Shown: positions 1 through 7,468, counted from the first letter of the stretch. The stretch: 10,000 nucleotides of DNA from Rheinheimera sp. (GCF_020217005.1 NZ_JAIWOI010000220.1:1-10000); one strand, 5' to 3'. The notes: a model not told the origin generated them from the sequence alone. Program-made: numbers and translations.

Positions 1-398
1 TGATCAGCCATCTGTGCGGACACAGCCTGATCTTTACGCAAGTTCTGATAGCGTTTTAGATCTAGCTTTGCTACGTCCAACTGTGCTTGCACTACAGCCA
101 GCTGAGCTTTAGCTTGCTCATATGCGGCTTTAATACTGCGATCATCAATAACCGCCAATAAGTCCCCTGCTTTAACCAACTGGCCTTCTTCAACCAGAAT
201 ACGTTGCAAAATGCCATCGACCTGAGGACGAATTTCAACACTTTGTTGGGCTTTCACCTGCCCTATAGCCCTGATCCAGACCGGCACACTCTGCTGTTGC
301 ACTAAAGCCGTTTTCACTGGAACAGCCGGGCCTTGTTGTGCCATCGCAGCACAGCTCAGCCAAAGGCTGGACACTACAACTAGCTTTACCAATTTCAT
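1..398 (-). CDS. RND efflux membrane fusion protein (HlyD/MdtA-like), N-terminal part
   Basis: This is the periplasmic adaptor of a tripartite RND efflux pump, which links an inner-membrane pump to an outer-membrane channel. Only the first 132 codons lie in the window; the gene runs off the left edge. A signal peptide covers residues 1-20, with cleavage likely after AMA before QQ. A barrel-like strand region follows at about 27-57. A lipoyl/biotinyl half-motif sits at 60-84 (VDG, EEGQLVKAGDLL, VID), and an Ala/Gln/Leu-rich coiled-coil arm begins near residue 88 and ends with KRYQNL. This order is typical of MdtA/AcrA-type adaptors and closest in feel to MdtA. The ATG at 396-398 is preceded by GGAG (complement of 406-409) with 7 bases of spacing. 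A Cys at residue 16 (WLSC) is a poor lipobox, so a soluble periplasmic form is more likely than a lipoprotein. The pump gene should lie beyond the left edge. Family is confident; substrate is unknown. Confidence 0.9.
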   Translation of the reverse strand, partial: MKLVKLVVVSSLWLSCAAMAQQGPAVPVKTALVQQQSVPVWIRAIGQVKAQQSVEIRPQVDGILQRILVEEGQLVKAGDLLAVIDDRSIKAAYEQAKAQLAVVQAQLDVAKLDLKRYQNLRKDQAVSAQMAD

Positions 399-467
399 GC
401 AAAAACTCCGTTTTATTCTTAAGTAAAAACAGCCTGTAGTGGTCACTTAGCATAACGAAAATCTGCT

Positions 468-485
468 AAACAGACAGCACTGTTT
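468..485. promoter_or_regulatory. Inverted repeat, possible operator for the efflux gene
   Basis: A perfect 6-base inverted repeat, AAACAG and CTGTTT, is separated by 6 bases. It lies about 70 bases upstream of the efflux adaptor ATG. A TATGCT box on the minus strand (449-454) could be a -10 element; its -35 position would then fall inside the repeat, although no good -35 match is present. A repressor such as a TetR-type regulator could bind here, but no regulator gene is visible in the window. The repeat is short and could be chance. Confidence 0.25.
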
Positions 486-555
486 CCTTCGTTGATTCAA
501 TATTTTGTAGCATTCTGACAAGCTAAACGATTTGGGCTCCACAAAGGATCAGCCA

Positions 556-645
556 ATGCGTTCAGGTGCAAAAAAAAACAGACCAGCAGAAAAGCGTTTC
601 GCAACAGTATTAACTCAGCTGCAGAACAGAAAATATCGTCTATAG
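556..645 (+). CDS. Possible small basic protein or leader peptide, 29 aa
   Basis: This short ORF runs from ATG 556 to TAG 643-645. AAAGGA (543-548) lies upstream with 7 bases of spacing, as good as the binding sites of the confirmed genes nearby. The product starts MRSGAKKNRPAEKRF and ends NRKYRL. It has nine Lys/Arg and one Glu among 29 residues, with no hydrophobic segment, so it would be a cytosolic, possibly nucleic-acid-binding peptide if made. Codons 5-8 include a run of nine A (570-578), where polymerase slippage could occur. It ends 34 bases before the next gene, so a leader role is possible. I recognise no family. Chance is a real alternative at this length. Confidence 0.3.
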   Translation: MRSGAKKNRPAEKRFATVLTQLQNRKYRL

Positions 646-679
646 TTATTTAACCATTTATTAACAGGCGGAGTTCGGG

Positions 680-1189
680 ATGAAACCGCTTTTGTTTATG
701 CTGCTCTGCAGTAGTTCTGCCTTGTTGGCGCAACAACAATGGCCAACGGCTGAGTGCGATAAAACTGCTAAAAAACTGCAGCGGCTGGAACAAAAAATCA
801 GCTCGGGTTACAGCTTAAAAGAAGCAGAGCAGCTCACTCAGGATCAGCGTCAACTGGAAAAACAGTTGGACCAGTTTTGCCAAAAACCAGTCTCTGCTTC
901 TGATCCGCAAAAACCCAAGGCCAAAAAAATAACCAAAAACAAAGCGGCTCCGGATCCATTAACCGACATAGCCAAAGGCCCACAGCTTTACGTCAGCTCA
1001 GTGTCGGTCAAAGCCCCTTATCAGGGCAAAAAACTGCAGGCATGGCTAGAGTATTACTCCGAACCTAAACAATGTTTTGGAGTGCGGGACAGCCGACAAA
1101 TGGTCTGGTGCGTGGAGCAACGTCAACAAGCCAAAGCGAATTTTGAGCGACAATGGCAGCAAAAATTCGCACTATCGCAACCAGAATGA
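680..1189 (+). CDS. Hypothetical secreted protein with paired cysteines
   Basis: This 169-residue protein matches no family I recognise. Residues 1-17 form a signal peptide (MKPLLF, hydrophobic core, then LLA before QQQ), so it is probably periplasmic. Residues 26-67 look like a charged helical hairpin rich in Gln, Lys, Glu and Leu, bracketed by Cys26 and Cys67. Residues 70-95 are a Lys/Pro/Ala-rich linker that is probably disordered. The C-terminal part (about 100-169) contains an Ala-Trp-Leu-Glu-Tyr-Tyr segment and Cys132 and Cys144. Four cysteines in an exported protein suggest two disulphides, but the pairing is inferred. The start is supported by AGGCGGAG (666-673), 6 bases before ATG. 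A TATAGT box at 641-646 could be a -10 element, with no clear -35. The DUF4442 gene follows 36 bases later on the same strand. It is a real gene by start signal, signal peptide and length; its role is unknown. Confidence 0.75.
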   Translation: MKPLLFMLLCSSSALLAQQQWPTAECDKTAKKLQRLEQKISSGYSLKEAEQLTQDQRQLEKQLDQFCQKPVSASDPQKPKAKKITKNKAAPDPLTDIAKGPQLYVSSVSVKAPYQGKKLQAWLEYYSEPKQCFGVRDSRQMVWCVEQRQQAKANFERQWQQKFALSQPE

Positions 1190-1191
1190 TA

Positions 1192-1225
1192 AGCTCCGAC
1201 CAGTTGAACTCTGGAGCTATTTTTT
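1192..1225 (+). promoter_or_regulatory. Hairpin with T-run overlapping the ribosome binding site of the next gene
   Basis: AGCTCC (1192-1197) pairs perfectly with GGAGCT (1213-1218) across a 15-base loop, and a run of six T (1220-1225) ends at the ATG of the next gene. The GGAG that should serve as ribosome binding site (1213-1216) is in the 3' arm. The element could be a weak terminator or attenuator after the secreted-protein gene, a translational gate for the DUF4442 gene, or both. An alternative pairing, CCAG (1200-1203) with CTGG (1211-1214), is also possible. The stem is only 6 pairs, so stability is modest. Confidence 0.35.
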
Positions 1226-1705
1226 ATGAATGCCTTAACTAAAGCCAACTTACAACTTTGGTGGTTTGGATTTCGTTATATTCCGCTGATTGGTTTTTGT
1301 AAGCCTAAAATTCTGGAGTTAACAGACGAGCGCACTGTGATCCGGATGCCCCATCATCGCCATACCAAAAACCATCTGGGCAGTATTTATTTTGGTGCTC
1401 TGGCCATAGGCGCAGATTTAGCCGGGGCTTTTTTAGTGTTTTATAAGGCACGGCAGAAAAAGCTGAATATCCATTTTGCCTTTAAAGATGTACAAGGCGA
1501 GTTTTTAAAACGCCCGGAAGCAGCTGTACATTTCATTAGCAACGACGGCGCTCTAATAGACCAGATGATCCAACAATCGCTGGCTACAGGAGAGCGCATT
1601 AATCAATCCGTCACTATTGATGTGACCTGCCCTTCCTTGCATGGTGACGAGCTGATGGCGAAATTCACTTTAACTTTGTCCGTGAAAGCTAAACACAAGT
1701 TGTAG
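1226..1705 (+). CDS. DUF4442 hotdog-fold protein, PaaI-like thioesterase relative
   Basis: This 159-residue protein resembles the DUF4442 family, a branch of the hotdog fold related to PaaI-type acyl-CoA thioesterases. Visible family features are a Trp/Phe-rich N-terminus (LWWFGF) and a core motif near residues 49-68, with Asn49, Gly52-Ser53 and Asp64-Leu-Ala-Gly. This corresponds to the Asn/Gly-containing helix that lines the thioester pocket in PaaI-like enzymes. A strand around NQSVTIDVTC and the terminal FTLTLSVKAK complete the sheet. There is no signal peptide, so it is cytosolic. By family it may hydrolyse or bind an acyl-CoA or acyl-ACP thioester, but activity of DUF4442 members is poorly established. 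GGAG (1213-1216) lies 9 bases before the ATG, within a hairpin. A strong terminator follows within 30 bases, so the gene ends its transcription unit. Confidence 0.8.
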   Translation: MNALTKANLQLWWFGFRYIPLIGFCKPKILELTDERTVIRMPHHRHTKNHLGSIYFGALAIGADLAGAFLVFYKARQKKLNIHFAFKDVQGEFLKRPEAAVHFISNDGALIDQMIQQSLATGERINQSVTIDVTCPSLHGDELMAKFTLTLSVKAKHKL

Positions 1706-1728
1706 CAGAGCGCTCTTGTGCATAAAGT

Positions 1729-1760
1729 AAAAATCCACAGCTAAGCTGTGGACTTTTTTT
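1729..1760 (+). terminator. Rho-independent terminator, probably bidirectional
   Basis: The stem TCCACAGC (1734-1741) and GCTGTGGA (1745-1752) is perfect over 8 pairs with a TAA loop, followed by C and seven T (1754-1760). On the other strand the stem is followed by five T (complement of A 1729-1733). It sits between the convergent ends of the DUF4442 gene (1705) and the aldo/keto reductase gene (1793) and would serve both, more strongly on the plus strand. Confidence 0.85.
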
Positions 1761-1792
1761 AACCAAACACTCTTTACTGTGTCGATTTCACC

Positions 1793-2800
1793 TCAGACAG
1801 GCAGTGGTGCATCTGGATGCACCAGCCCTGCATGACGCAGCTCACGCCAGAAGTCCACTGGGACTATCTCCTTGAGCGCCGTGCTGTCTTCTATAATACG
1901 GCCTGGCTTACTGGCGCCAGGTATCACCGCAGCCACAGCTGGGTTCGCCAAAGCAAACTGTAAACCTGCCGCTTTCATACTGATGCCATATCTGTCCGCC
2001 AATGCTTTAATCTTTGCCACTTTGCTTAAGATGGCCGCTGAAGCCGGAGCGTATTCAAAGTTCGGACCGCCGACTAAAGCTCCTGAGCTGTAGGGCCCAC
2101 CTACCACTATGCCCAAACCGCGCTCTGTCACTTTTGGCATCACCCGCTGCAAGGCTCTTTCATGGTCCAGCAGGGTGTAACGTCCAGCCAGTAAAAATCC
2201 ATCAGGACGAGGTTCCTCCAAATCCAGCAGCAGCTCGATAGGCTCGACTTTATTGACGCCTAAACCCCAGGCTTTTATCACCCCTTCATCGCGCAGCTTA
2301 TCCAGCACTTTAAAAGCACCTTTGCGCGCGCTTTCAAACATGCTGAGCCACTCGTCACCAAAAAAGTCCTGCGCTACATCATGCACCCAGACTATGTCTA
2401 TATGGTCAGTTTTCAGCCGCTTCAGACTGTCTTCAATAGAGCGCATTGTGGCATCTGCTGAATAGTCGTTGACGATTTTATTCGGGCGGCCGTATTTAAA
2501 GACGTCACCTTTTTCACCCAAATCACGGGCACTGACATCTTCAATTTCATCCAGCACCAGCCGGCCCACTTTGGTGCTAATCACATAGTCTTGTCGTGGC
2601 TTGTCGGCCAGCGCATCGCCCATGCGGATTTCTGCCAGACCAGCGCCATAAAAAGGCGCGTTGTCAAAATAACGGATGCCATCATTCCAGGCTGCATCTA
2701 CAGTGGCCCGCGCTTCCTGCTCAGGAATATCGCGGAACATATTGCCAAGCGGCGCTGTACCAAAACCAAGTTTGCCCGGAAGAATATCTTTTAGTGCCAT
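1793..2800 (-). CDS. Aldo/keto reductase, D-threo-aldose 1-dehydrogenase-like
   Basis: This 335-residue cytosolic oxidoreductase is of the NAD(P)-dependent aldo/keto reductase family, an (alpha/beta)8 barrel. The catalytic tetrad is visible: Asp46 (YFDNAP), Tyr51 (FYGAG), Lys77 (STKVGR) and His140 (WVHDV). The family signature around 115-135 (SIEDSLKRL, DHIDIV) and the C-terminal cofactor motif (PGASKPGRI, near residue 295) are also present. Among subfamilies it resembles the D-threo-aldose (L-fucose) 1-dehydrogenase and pyridoxal 4-dehydrogenase group, which oxidise sugars or related aldehydes, judged by the GFGTAPLGNMF start and the overall layout. No sugar-catabolic genes lie next to it, so the substrate is not fixed by context. 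GGAG (complement of 2807-2810) stands 6 bases from ATG 2798-2800. It is divergent from gmk, with 183 bases between the two starts; I found no convincing promoter hexamers there. Confidence 0.9.
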   Translation of the reverse strand: MALKDILPGKLGFGTAPLGNMFRDIPEQEARATVDAAWNDGIRYFDNAPFYGAGLAEIRMGDALADKPRQDYVISTKVGRLVLDEIEDVSARDLGEKGDVFKYGRPNKIVNDYSADATMRSIEDSLKRLKTDHIDIVWVHDVAQDFFGDEWLSMFESARKGAFKVLDKLRDEGVIKAWGLGVNKVEPIELLLDLEEPRPDGFLLAGRYTLLDHERALQRVMPKVTERGLGIVVGGPYSSGALVGGPNFEYAPASAAILSKVAKIKALADRYGISMKAAGLQFALANPAVAAVIPGASKPGRIIEDSTALKEIVPVDFWRELRHAGLVHPDAPLPV

Positions 2801-2983
2801 TTTTTGCTCCTTTGTATCTGAATAGACTCAAGAAAGTTGGATAATTAAAAATCAGTATGCCAGTCTAACTATGACTATTGATGATATTCGCAGCCTAAGA
2901 TCACAGCGAAAAAACCTATCAGCTGTTGGCAGCACAGCAGCGATGTGGCTAAAATCGCCTTTTGATTGTAGAAGGTGTGTGGC

Positions 2984-3616
2984 ATGCAGGATTTATTAGG
3001 TAACTTATTTATTATTTCAGCGCCAAGCGGGGCGGGAAAATCCACGCTGATTAATGCGCTGCTGAGCCAACATGCCGATATGCAGCTGAGTGTCTCCCAC
3101 ACCACCCGCGCACCACGTCCGGGCGAAACCAATGGTGTGCAGTACCATTTCACTGATGTGCCAAGCTTTAAACAACTGATTGCAGAAGACCAGTTTATTG
3201 AATGGGCTGAAGTCTTTGGCAACTATTACGGCACTTCTAAAGCTGCTTTGGCCGATAAACTGGCGCAAGGCATAGATGTATTTTTAGATATCGACTGGCA
3301 GGGTGCCCGCCAGATTAAACAACAACTGCCTTTTGTCACCAGCATTTTTATTCTGCCTCCTAGTGTAGCAACCTTGGAACAGCGCCTGAATCAGCGTGGA
3401 CAAGACAGCGCAGAAGTCATAGCAGGGCGTATGGCCAAAGCCCGTGACGAGATCAGCCATGCCGGTGAATACGATTATTGGGTGGTGAATGATGATCTGG
3501 AACTGGCACTACAACAATTCTCCGGCATTATTCAGACTCAGCGCTTAAAACAACAGAAGCAGGCGATACGACAGCAGAAGTTAATTTCTGGCCTGTTGGC
3601 GAACGAAACGAAATAG
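2984..3616 (+). CDS. gmk: Guanylate kinase
   Basis: Gmk phosphorylates GMP (and dGMP) to GDP with ATP in the cytosol, an essential step in GTP synthesis. The protein is 210 residues, close to the 207 of E. coli. The P-loop APSGAGKS lies at 13-20. The GMP-binding lid carries Ser38, Arg42 and Arg45 (SVSHTTR, PRPGE). [10 protein letters not shown] is at 76-85, DIDWQGAR at 102-109, and the FILPPS and VNDD segments follow. I chose ATG 2984, because GAAGG (2971-2975) then has 8 bases of spacing; an in-frame GTG at 2975 would add three residues but overlaps that site and has no good site of its own. It is the first gene of the plus-strand block. Its product feeds the GDP/GTP pool that SpoT, two genes downstream, uses. 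Confidence 0.97.
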   Translation: MQDLLGNLFIISAPSGAGKSTLINALLSQHADMQLSVSHTTRAPRPGETNGVQYHFTDVPSFKQLIAEDQFIEWAEVFGNYYGTSKAALADKLAQGIDVFLDIDWQGARQIKQQLPFVTSIFILPPSVATLEQRLNQRGQDSAEVIAGRMAKARDEISHAGEYDYWVVNDDLELALQQFSGIIQTQRLKQQKQAIRQQKLISGLLANETK

Positions 3617-3624
3617 AGTAGACT
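3596..3624 (+). promoter_or_regulatory. Candidate sigma-70 promoter for rpoZ-spoT
   Basis: TTGGCG (3596-3601) and TAGACT (3619-3624) each match the sigma-70 hexamers at four of six positions, with an ideal 17-base spacer. The site overlaps the gmk stop codon and would start transcripts about 30 bases before the rpoZ ATG. It would let rpoZ and the genes after it be expressed apart from gmk. The match is modest and readthrough from gmk remains likely as well. Confidence 0.35.
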
Positions 3625-3664
3625 ATGCGGTCTTTATTCAGACCCAGATTAACCGGAGTGGCAG

Positions 3665-3940
3665 ATGGCTCGCGTAACAGTTGAAGATGCAGTAAATAAA
3701 ATTGGTAACCGCTTTGATTTAATTCTGGTGGCCTCACGTCGTGCCCGTCAACTGGCTGTTGAAGGCAAAGAAGCCATGGTTGATCCGGAAAACGATAAAG
3801 CCACAGTGGTTGCTTTACGTGAAATTGAAAAAGGTTTTATCACCAACAGTATTCTGGACCAGCAAGAACGTCGTGAACAATTACAGCAAGAAGCGTCAGA
3901 AATGGCTGCAGTAGCTGCAATTATAGGTTCTGACGAATAA
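3665..3940 (+). CDS. rpoZ: RNA polymerase omega subunit
   Basis: Omega binds the beta-prime subunit, aids its folding and assembly, and together with beta-prime forms one of the two ppGpp sites on E. coli RNA polymerase. The product is 91 residues, the same length as in E. coli, and begins [10 protein letters not shown]. The conserved core [15 protein letters not shown] (about 15-30), the ENDK-T motif and ALREIEKG (near 40-60) are all intact; the Gln/Glu-rich C-terminal helix is the variable part of the family. GGAG (3655-3658) sits 6 bases before ATG. The gene is 48 bases after gmk and 107 before spoT. The pairing with spoT is functionally apt, since SpoT controls the ligand that acts through omega. 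Confidence 0.98.
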   Translation: MARVTVEDAVNKIGNRFDLILVASRRARQLAVEGKEAMVDPENDKATVVALREIEKGFITNSILDQQERREQLQQEASEMAAVAAIIGSDE

Positions 3941-3956
3941 TCTGAGTTCCTTCCTG

Positions 3957-3981
3957 TGCCAACGGTATCCGGCCGTTGGCA
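3957..3981 (+). promoter_or_regulatory. Hairpin in the rpoZ-spoT intergenic leader
   Basis: TGCCAACGG (3957-3965) and CCGTTGGCA (3973-3981) form a perfect, GC-rich 9-pair stem with a 7-base loop. It begins 17 bases after the rpoZ stop and ends 66 bases before the spoT ATG. No T-run follows, so it is not a classical terminator. It may be an RNA processing or stability element, or the rest of a terminator, that lets rpoZ and spoT levels differ. The structure is seen; the role is inferred. Confidence 0.5.
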
Positions 3982-4047
3982 ATAGCTCGAAATCCACGTA
4001 TATTCAAAGGAACACGCCAAAGCGTTGTGCGTATTGGGGAGTTTCGG

Positions 4048-6171
4048 ATGTATCTGTTTGAAGGCCTGAAAAATCAAATCAGTGCTTACCTGCCACCTGA
4101 GCAGGTCGTTCTGGTGCAACAGGCTTATGTTGTCGCCCGCGACGCGCACGCGCCACAAATCCGCTCCAGCGGCGAACCTTATATTACTCATCCTGTCGCA
4201 GTCACCAGCATCCTCGCCGAAATGCGCATGGATTATGAAACCTTAATGGCGGCGTTACTGCATGACGTGATTGAAGACACGCCGGTCAGCAAAGAAGATT
4301 TAACCCGGCTGTTTGGCGAAACTGTGGCTGAACTGGTACAGGGTGTCAGTAAACTCGACAAAGTAAAATTTAAAGATATCAAAGAGTTCGAAGTTACTAA
4401 CCTGCAAAAAATGTTTATGGCGATGACGCAGGATATTCGCGTTATTCTGATTAAACTGGCCGACCGAACTCATAATATGCGCACCATAGGCGCACTCAAA
4501 CCAGAAAAACGCCGTCGTATTGCCCGTGAAACTTTAGAGCTCTATGCCCCTATCGCCAACAGATTGGGTATTCACAATATTAAAAACGAGTTGGAAAACT
4601 GGGGTTTCCGCGCTTTATACCCTATGCGCTATCGTGCTTTGGAAACAGCGGTCAAACAGGCTCGTGGCAACCGTAAAGAAATTATTGAAAAAATTCAGTC
4701 CGAAATCGAACAGCGTATTAAAGCTGCTGGTATTGAAGCTGAAGTGGCAGGCCGTGAAAAACATTTGTACAGCATCTATCGCAAGATGAAAAGCAAAGAG
4801 CTGATGTTTAACGATGTGATGGATATTTATGGCTTCAGAGTCATTATCAACAGCATAGACAACTGTTATCGGGTGCTGGGTGTAGTGCATAACCTTTTTA
4901 AGCCGATTGAAAGCCGCTTTAAAGACTATATCGCCATTCCAAAACAAAACGGTTACCAGTCCTTGCACACCTCCCTGATAGGTCCACACGGTATTCCGGT
5001 GGAAATTCAGATGCGCACCCGTGAAATGGATGAAATGGCCGACAAAGGTATTGCTGCTCACTGGTCGTACAAAGGCGCAGGTGAAAACAAAAACACTACA
5101 GCACAAATCCGCGCCCAGCGCTGGATGCAAAGTTTGCTTGAACTGCAACAAAGCTCTGGCAATACCTACGAATTCGTGGAAAACGTTAAATCTGAACTGT
5201 ACCCGGATGAGCTTTATGTATTCAGTCCTAAAGGTCAGATTGTTGAATTACCTATAGGTGCCAATGCGGTCGATTTTGCCTACACAGTGCATACCGACAT
5301 CGGCAATAAGTGCGTTGGGGCTCGGGTTGATCGCAAGCCTTATCCGCTGAATAAACCTTTAGAAACTGGCCAGACAGTTGAAATTATTACCAGCCCGGGC
5401 GGTAAACCTAATGCCAACTGGCTGAACCATGTAGTCACCAGCCGCGCTATATTAGGCATACGTAACTATCTGAAAAAACAACAGCTCAGCGAAGCTGTAG
5501 GTTTAGGCCGCCGTTTACTGACCTCAGCTTTAGGTGATGTCAAACTCGAATCTATTCCGCCTGAACGTATTGAGCAGGTACTGCAAAGCACCACGCAAAA
5601 ATCGCTGGATGAACTCCTGGTTGAAATTGGATTAGGCAATCAGCTGCCTATCGCTGTGGCACGGCGCCTGATGGGTGGTTTTGATTCTGGTGAAGAAGCT
5701 TTGCCCGCTGAAAATCCGGCGAATCAGAAAACCAAAGCCTTTATTATTGGCTCTGAAGGTATGTTACTGACCTTCGCTAAATGTTGCCGCCCTATTCCGG
5801 GCGACGAAATTGCCGCTAACGCCACGCCGGGCAAAGGCCTGAATGTGCACCGTGTTGAATGCCGCAATATTCGGGGCTGGGAAAAAGAGCCGGGTAAATA
5901 CTTCCCGGTGAAATGGGATAAAACCGGCGACAAACAATTTTTATGTGATATCCGGGTCTTTATTGTCAATCAACCCGGTGTACTGGCCAAACTGACCACA
6001 GTGATAGCCTCACAGGATTCCAATATTCAGGACTTGTCGACGGACGACAGAGACACGGGCGAGTACGTGATTAAAATTACGTTGTCAGTGCGTGACCGTA
6101 TTAACTTAGCCAACGTCATGCGTAAAATCCGCGTCTTACCTGAAGTGCTTAAAGTTTACAGAAGGAAATAA
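4048..6171 (+). CDS. spoT: Bifunctional (p)ppGpp synthetase/hydrolase SpoT
   Basis: SpoT degrades (p)ppGpp to GDP/GTP and pyrophosphate and can synthesise it weakly, setting the stringent response in the cytosol. The protein is 707 residues (E. coli 702). The hydrolase domain has His72-Asp73 in [10 protein letters not shown], plus [11 protein letters not shown] and [10 protein letters not shown]. The synthetase domain has [10 protein letters not shown], the RFKD motif of bifunctional Rel/SpoT enzymes at 290-293 (RelA has ExDD), GYQSLHT, and Glu319 in VEIQMRT. A TGS domain follows at about 387-447, the paired cysteines 579-580 in [11 protein letters not shown], and a C-terminal ACT domain from about 630. 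I chose ATG 4048 (MYLFEGL), which matches the E. coli start and has GGGGAG (4036-4041) 6 bases away. An upstream in-frame TTG at 3976 lies inside a hairpin and lacks a binding site. The hydrolase and synthetase motifs checked are all intact. The next gene begins 5 bases after the stop. Confidence 0.98.
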   Translation: MYLFEGLKNQISAYLPPEQVVLVQQAYVVARDAHAPQIRSSGEPYITHPVAVTSILAEMRMDYETLMAALLHDVIEDTPVSKEDLTRLFGETVAELVQGVSKLDKVKFKDIKEFEVTNLQKMFMAMTQDIRVILIKLADRTHNMRTIGALKPEKRRRIARETLELYAPIANRLGIHNIKNELENWGFRALYPMRYRALETAVKQARGNRKEIIEKIQSEIEQRIKAAGIEAEVAGREKHLYSIYRKMKSKELMFNDVMDIYGFRVIINSIDNCYRVLGVVHNLFKPIESRFKDYIAIPKQNGYQSLHTSLIGPHGIPVEIQMRTREMDEMADKGIAAHWSYKGAGENKNTTAQIRAQRWMQSLLELQQSSGNTYEFVENVKSELYPDELYVFSPKGQIVELPIGANAVDFAYTVHTDIGNKCVGARVDRKPYPLNKPLETGQTVEIITSPGGKPNANWLNHVVTSRAILGIRNYLKKQQLSEAVGLGRRLLTSALGDVKLESIPPERIEQVLQSTTQKSLDELLVEIGLGNQLPIAVARRLMGGFDSGEEALPAENPANQKTKAFIIGSEGMLLTFAKCCRPIPGDEIAANATPGKGLNVHRVECRNIRGWEKEPGKYFPVKWDKTGDKQFLCDIRVFIVNQPGVLAKLTTVIASQDSNIQDLSTDDRDTGEYVIKITLSVRDRINLANVMRKIRVLPEVLKVYRRK

Positions 6172-6176
6172 GTCTT

Positions 6177-6569
6177 ATGTCAAAAGTGATCATCAGTACA
6201 GATAAAGCTCCCGCCGCTATTGGCACCTACAGTCAGGCTGTAAAAATTGGCACTACAGTGTATTTATCTGGTCAGATCCCTTTAGTACCAGCCACTATGC
6301 AGATGGTGTCTGAAAACTTTGCTGAACAAACCCAACAAGTGTTTGAAAACCTGACCGCTGTTTGTCAGGCCGCCGGCGGTAGCTTAAATGATATGGTCAA
6401 AGTGAATATCTTCCTGACTGATCTGTCTAATTTCGCCACCGTAAATGAAATTATGAGTCAGCACTTCAGCGCTCCCTATCCGGCGCGTGCCGCAGTGCAG
6501 GTCAGCGCTTTACCCCGTGGTGCTCAAATTGAAATTGATGGTGTTATGGAAGTGCCGTCAACCAACTGA
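6177..6569 (+). CDS. ridA: RidA family enamine/imine deaminase
   Basis: RidA hydrolyses reactive 2-aminoacrylate and related enamine/imine intermediates made by PLP enzymes such as threonine dehydratase, giving 2-ketoacids and ammonia and protecting PLP enzymes. The product is 130 residues, the usual size for this trimeric cytosolic family. Hallmarks are the start [18 protein letters not shown] at 31-35, the FLTDL and FATVN segments near 79-90, the substrate carboxylate-binding Arg104 in PYPARAAV, and Glu119 in IEIDG. These place it in the active RidA branch rather than the Rid2-7 groups, by inspection. AAGGA (6162-6166) lies inside the spoT 3' end, 10 bases before ATG, and the gap to spoT is 5 bases, so the two are almost certainly cotranscribed and perhaps translationally coupled. 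From memory, pseudomonads also have a RidA gene after spoT, whereas E. coli has trmH there. Confidence 0.95.
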   Translation: MSKVIISTDKAPAAIGTYSQAVKIGTTVYLSGQIPLVPATMQMVSENFAEQTQQVFENLTAVCQAAGGSLNDMVKVNIFLTDLSNFATVNEIMSQHFSAPYPARAAVQVSALPRGAQIEIDGVMEVPSTN

Positions 6570-6605
6570 TCAGGACTGCTGTTTCGATCTTTTAAGGCAA
6601 ACTGA

Positions 6606-7415
6606 GTGAACAAGATCCTGAGTTGTGTTTTTTTGCTGGCATTTTCAAGGCTGGCTGCGGCAACAGAAACACCAGTCCTCACCTGGTGTTTGGATCATTT
6701 TTCCCGTTTTCACGCCTATGAAAACACCAGGGCCCCTTATGGCCCTTCAGTAGATTTAATGCAGGAACTGGCTAAAAGAGCTGGTTTTCAGTTGAAATTC
6801 AGTCCAAGAACTCCTTCGGCACGCTGCTTCCGTCAAATGGAAACAGGCGAAGCGGATCTGATGAGTAACCTGAACTTCACTGAAGAACGGGCAGAATACA
6901 TGTACCTGATGCCCTACAACGAGCGCATTCCTGAATCTTTGTATTTACAAGCCAATGATCCCCGCCAGATCCGCAGTTTTAATCAGCTGGAATCTTTAGC
7001 TTTAGCCACAGTGCGCAATTACACTTACCACCCCAGCCTGATGCAACTGATTAAAACGTCAAAACGTCATGTCGAAATCGACAGCATTGAAATAGGCTTT
7101 GAGATGCTGCAACGTGGCAGAGTAGACGCTTTAGTAGTGCCAACTCAAAGCTCTTTAGATGTCATTGCAGACCACCCAGCGCTACATTATCAGTTTAAGA
7201 GAGCACCGGTAGATTTCTCAGTGGTAGAAAAACGTTTTATCAATATCGCATTGTCGAAAAAAAGCCCACATCTGGCGTTAAAAAGCCGGATTGAACGGGC
7301 TGTAGAATCCATGGTGCAGGATGGCACTGTGAAAAAACTCTACGCATTTGCCCCGTTAAAACACGGCCCGACCTACCTGGCTGACTCACCAGCAGCGCAG
7401 ATAAAACACCCCTGA
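6606..7415 (+). CDS. Periplasmic solute-binding protein, family 3 (SBP_bac_3), orphan
   Basis: This 269-residue protein looks like a family 3 extracellular solute-binding protein, the amino-acid-binding type. Residues 1-19 form a signal peptide, with cleavage likely after LAAA before TETP. The mature part has the expected two-lobe order: TWCLDHF, then GPSVDLMQELAKRAGF (about 45-62), FRQMETGEADLMSNL with TEERAEY (about 80-100), a hinge strand LALATVRNYTYHPS, then RGRVDALVVP and a C-terminal RIERAVESMVQDGTVKKLY. The start is GTG 6606 with AAGG (6594-6597) 8 bases away. No ABC permease or ATPase gene is near, so this is an orphan receptor. Such lone members often feed a distant transporter, act in sensing, or have an unassigned role. 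It lies 36 bases after ridA on the same strand and may be cotranscribed. Ligand is unknown. Confidence 0.85.
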   Translation: MNKILSCVFLLAFSRLAAATETPVLTWCLDHFSRFHAYENTRAPYGPSVDLMQELAKRAGFQLKFSPRTPSARCFRQMETGEADLMSNLNFTEERAEYMYLMPYNERIPESLYLQANDPRQIRSFNQLESLALATVRNYTYHPSLMQLIKTSKRHVEIDSIEIGFEMLQRGRVDALVVPTQSSLDVIADHPALHYQFKRAPVDFSVVEKRFINIALSKKSPHLALKSRIERAVESMVQDGTVKKLYAFAPLKHGPTYLADSPAAQIKHP

Positions 7416-7468
7416 CGCCTTACTTAAACCAGGCTTCGGCTATGCCTTCTGATGATCACAGGTTAAAC

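Noticed and set aside
235..453. A 72-residue minus-strand reading frame
   Set aside because: It overlaps the efflux adaptor gene in another frame; the adaptor has the signal peptide, the family motifs and the ribosome binding site.
570..578. Run of nine A as a minus-strand terminator T-run
   Set aside because: No stem precedes it on the minus strand and no minus-strand gene ends there.
2975..2983. Guanylate kinase beginning at GTG 2975
   Set aside because: The GTG overlaps the GAAGG that serves ATG 2984 and has no site of its own; family members start close to the P-loop.
2871..2999. A 42-codon plus-strand ORF overlapping the start of gmk
   Set aside because: No ribosome binding site precedes its ATG, it overlaps gmk in another frame, and its product resembles nothing.
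3976..4047. Longer SpoT beginning at an upstream in-frame TTG
   Set aside because: The TTG lies inside the 3' arm of a hairpin and has no ribosome binding site, the added 24 residues do not resemble SpoT, and ATG 4048 matches the E. coli start with GGGGAG well placed.
4615..5151. A 178-residue minus-strand frame inside spoT
   Set aside because: It lies wholly within a conserved, intact spoT and has no recognisable protein features; it is a shadow of the real frame.
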